Positions 62,694-64,000 of a DNA stretch of 64,000 nt are shown here, one piece after another. The position numbers and the translations under genes are program-made. A model generated the notes under the pieces. It made no database searches. It saw only the letters and a list, made by a program, of their open reading frames with translations, and was not told the DNA's origin. How positions within the stretch are numbered: the first letter of the stretch is position 1; each line of letters starts with the position of its first letter. This stretch comes from JAVVSR01 sp036654095 (lineage in GTDB: Bacteria; Bacillota; Clostridia; Christensenellales; CAG-917), in assembly GCA_036654095.1 (NCBI GenBank), contig JAVVSR010000004.1, positions 52,703 to 116,702 of the forward strand, given 5' to 3'.

Positions 62694-62758
62694 AAATTTA
62701 ATATGGAATGTGATTTTAATAGCCATAACCTAAGTGAATGTTTTAAATATTACATAAA

Positions 62759-63502
62759 CTATTCGGTATATTTAGCTCGAATTAGCGCGAGTTTGTCAGA
62801 AGTTAGCCCGTATTCGCCTTCCAAGTAATTTTCAATGCTACCGTATTTCTTAATAGCCTCACCAAACGCTGCGTCTAAGTAGGATTTTTTAACTTCAAAT
62901 AAAGGCTCATATTTCTTCTTAAGTTTTGATTTAAGCCAAACAGGAACTTCTTTAGTCATAATATCCGAAAGAAAATCCTTAATTTCCAAACTAGTTAAAT
63001 AATCATTTATAATATCATTATAATCGACCCCAAGAATAGTCAAAAGCAACGCGCAACCCGTACCCGCCCTGTCTTTGCCTGCTGTGCAATGTTGCAAAAA
63101 GGGAGTTTCACCATTGACCAAAGCCTTGACCATTTCGGCATAGCCGCGATTATTTAACAACAGTTTTTTATAAAACATTTCAACGTCTGAATCATAAACT
63201 GTGACAAATGCGCGAGTCCACCCGCCATTTTGAAGTTTAAAAAGTTTGCCATCGTTGATATTTGTGGGGAAATGTAAATGTTTTGCGCCAATAAGTCCAT
63301 AAACTTTTTGCTTGCTAGCGTCGCCTTCGCCTTCATCTCGATAATCAAAGACTTCGCAAAGCCCTAAGCTTTTTAAAAAGCAAATATCATCACATGTAGC
63401 GTCATCAAGAGCTGCGCTACGATAAAACAAACCATATTTAACCCTTTTACCATCTTTGGTTTTTATGCCACCTAAATCTCTAAAATTCTTTACTCCGTCC
63501 AA
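62759..63502 (-). CDS. Protein-tyrosine/dual-specificity phosphatase
   Basis: The 247-aa protein has the phosphatase signature HCTAGKDRAGTG (catalytic Cys139, Arg145) in the HC-x-x-GKDR-x-G form of tyrosine phosphatases of the LMO2234/IphP type. The N-terminal NFRDLGGIKTKDGKRVKYG-type motif (NFRDLGG, GLFYRSA) and general-acid region DYRDEGE are typical of these secreted or cytoplasmic enzymes. The start is TTG at 63502, preceded by GGAGGCTAAA; there is no suitable ATG nearby. Targets unknown: phosphotyrosine proteins or phosphoinositides are possible. Confidence 0.9.
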   Translation of the reverse strand: MDGVKNFRDLGGIKTKDGKRVKYGLFYRSAALDDATCDDICFLKSLGLCEVFDYRDEGEGDASKQKVYGLIGAKHLHFPTNINDGKLFKLQNGGWTRAFVTVYDSDVEMFYKKLLLNNRGYAEMVKALVNGETPFLQHCTAGKDRAGTGCALLLTILGVDYNDIINDYLTSLEIKDFLSDIMTKEVPVWLKSKLKKKYEPLFEVKKSYLDAAFGEAIKKYGSIENYLEGEYGLTSDKLALIRAKYTE

Positions 63503-63843
63503 TTTAGCCTCCGTAATATTTAAATATTATATCAAATCTTAAGTGAAAAGTCAATTATTTAAAACCAATATATAGTTAGGTATATTATCGGTATATTTTA
63601 TAATATCGACATTTTATCTGCTACTTTAAATACTTAAAACCACTAATTGGTTACTAATTTAACAATTTAACTTATTCGCTAAAACTTTTAGCGTAATGAT
63701 GTTATACATATTTTGTTGTAAAAACACATTGTTTTAATTTTGCGTTTTTTGTACAAGATTACTTCATAATGAGCTATATTTTTATTCCTTTTATAAAATA
63801 TCAAACTTTAAAAAAAAAATCCAAAATTATCACGCGTTTTTAG
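63503..63843. other. Intergenic region before tRNA-Asn
   Basis: About 340 bp of very AT-rich sequence before the tRNA promoter. No gene seen. Confidence 0.5.
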
Positions 63844-63872
63844 TTGACATATGATACAACATATTATAAAAT
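63844..63872 (+). promoter_or_regulatory. Promoter of tRNA-Asn
   Basis: TTGACA (63844-63849), 17-bp spacer, TAAAAT (63867-63872), about 77 bp before the tRNA. Confidence 0.7.
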
Positions 63873-63949
63873 AACTATGCTATTAACCTACGTATTAAAC
63901 AGTTGCTTTTTGTTAATTGCTACTTTCTTTGTTTAATATTAGATAATAT

Positions 63950-64000
63950 TCCTCCTTAGCTCAGCGGTAGAGCATTCGGCTGTTAACCGAAGGGTCGTTG
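63950..64000 (+). tRNA. tRNA-Asn (anticodon GTT), 5' part, cut by window edge
   Basis: TCCTCCTTAGCTCAGCGGTAG begins a standard acceptor and D arm; the anticodon loop CTGTTAA has GTT and the stem TTCGG/CCGAA is perfect. The T arm lies beyond the window. Confidence 0.93.

Overview
The window is about 64 kb of low-GC DNA from an anaerobic, spore-forming Firmicute, most likely an uncultured gut Clostridia lineage. Supporting genes are spo0A with 0A boxes, a SipL-like DUF3794/LysM protein, a Veg homologue, pyruvate:ferredoxin oxidoreductase, formate-THF ligase, a rubredoxin-first rubrerythrin beside a PerR-type regulator, and the Firmicute order ecfA1-ecfA2-ecfT-truA-rplM-rpsI. No insertion sequence, prophage or CRISPR array was seen. 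Two 100-base N runs both fall inside tandem-repeat arrays, so this is a scaffolded assembly.

Layout. 1-1.3 kb: end of an FtsX-type ABC permease cluster (A). 1.7-5.1 kb: two SDR-family oxidoreductases flanking a TetR regulator. 5.9-7.1 kb: MFS transporter. 7.3-11.8 kb: rpsI, rplM, truA and the ECF transporter core. 12.3-15.8 kb: PFOR. 15.9-17.1 kb: two-domain XRE regulator divergent from a 51-aa gene, then a 29/33-bp repeat array. 17.2-20.2 kb: tRNA-Gln, M20 peptidase, cold-shock protein, tRNA-Ser, and an SdpI-family gene broken by a homopolymer frameshift. 20.7-22.8 kb: ABC cluster B. 23-25.9 kb: small membrane protein, fhs, a 21-bp repeat array and a short DUF218 protein. 26.1-31.8 kb: ABC cluster C (ATPase plus three permeases) with a membrane-anchored protein and a secreted C39-like cysteine peptidase upstream. 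32.6-41.3 kb: DegV, a small membrane protein next to an 11-bp repeat array, uronate isomerase, CoA-transferase, GNAT, a ProB-like kinase paired with a P-loop-less shikimate-kinase-like protein, and a ComEC-like metallo-hydrolase. 41.5-44.6 kb: GPH-type transporter and the peroxide-response pair. 44.8-55.1 kb: a complete glycogen locus (glgB, glgC, glgD, glgA, glgP and a GH13 hydrolase). 55.3-60.1 kb: ispE, SipL-like, veg, an acidic zinc-ribbon protein and spo0A. 60.2-64 kb: lipoprotein, small proteins, tyrosine phosphatase and the start of tRNA-Asn.

The glycogen locus makes (GlgC/D, A, B) and breaks down (GlgP, GH13) storage glucan. PFOR, Fhs and the CoA-transferase belong to fermentative and C1 metabolism. 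PerR and rubrerythrin handle peroxide. The most unusual aspects are the many intergenic tandem-repeat arrays with different unit lengths (7, 11, 12, 21, 29/33 and about 31 bp); three related FtsX-type ABC clusters, one next to a secreted peptidase; an SDR fused to a zinc-finger-like tail; a degenerate kinase pair; and well-formed regulatory sites at spo0A, perR and the XRE/51-aa pair.
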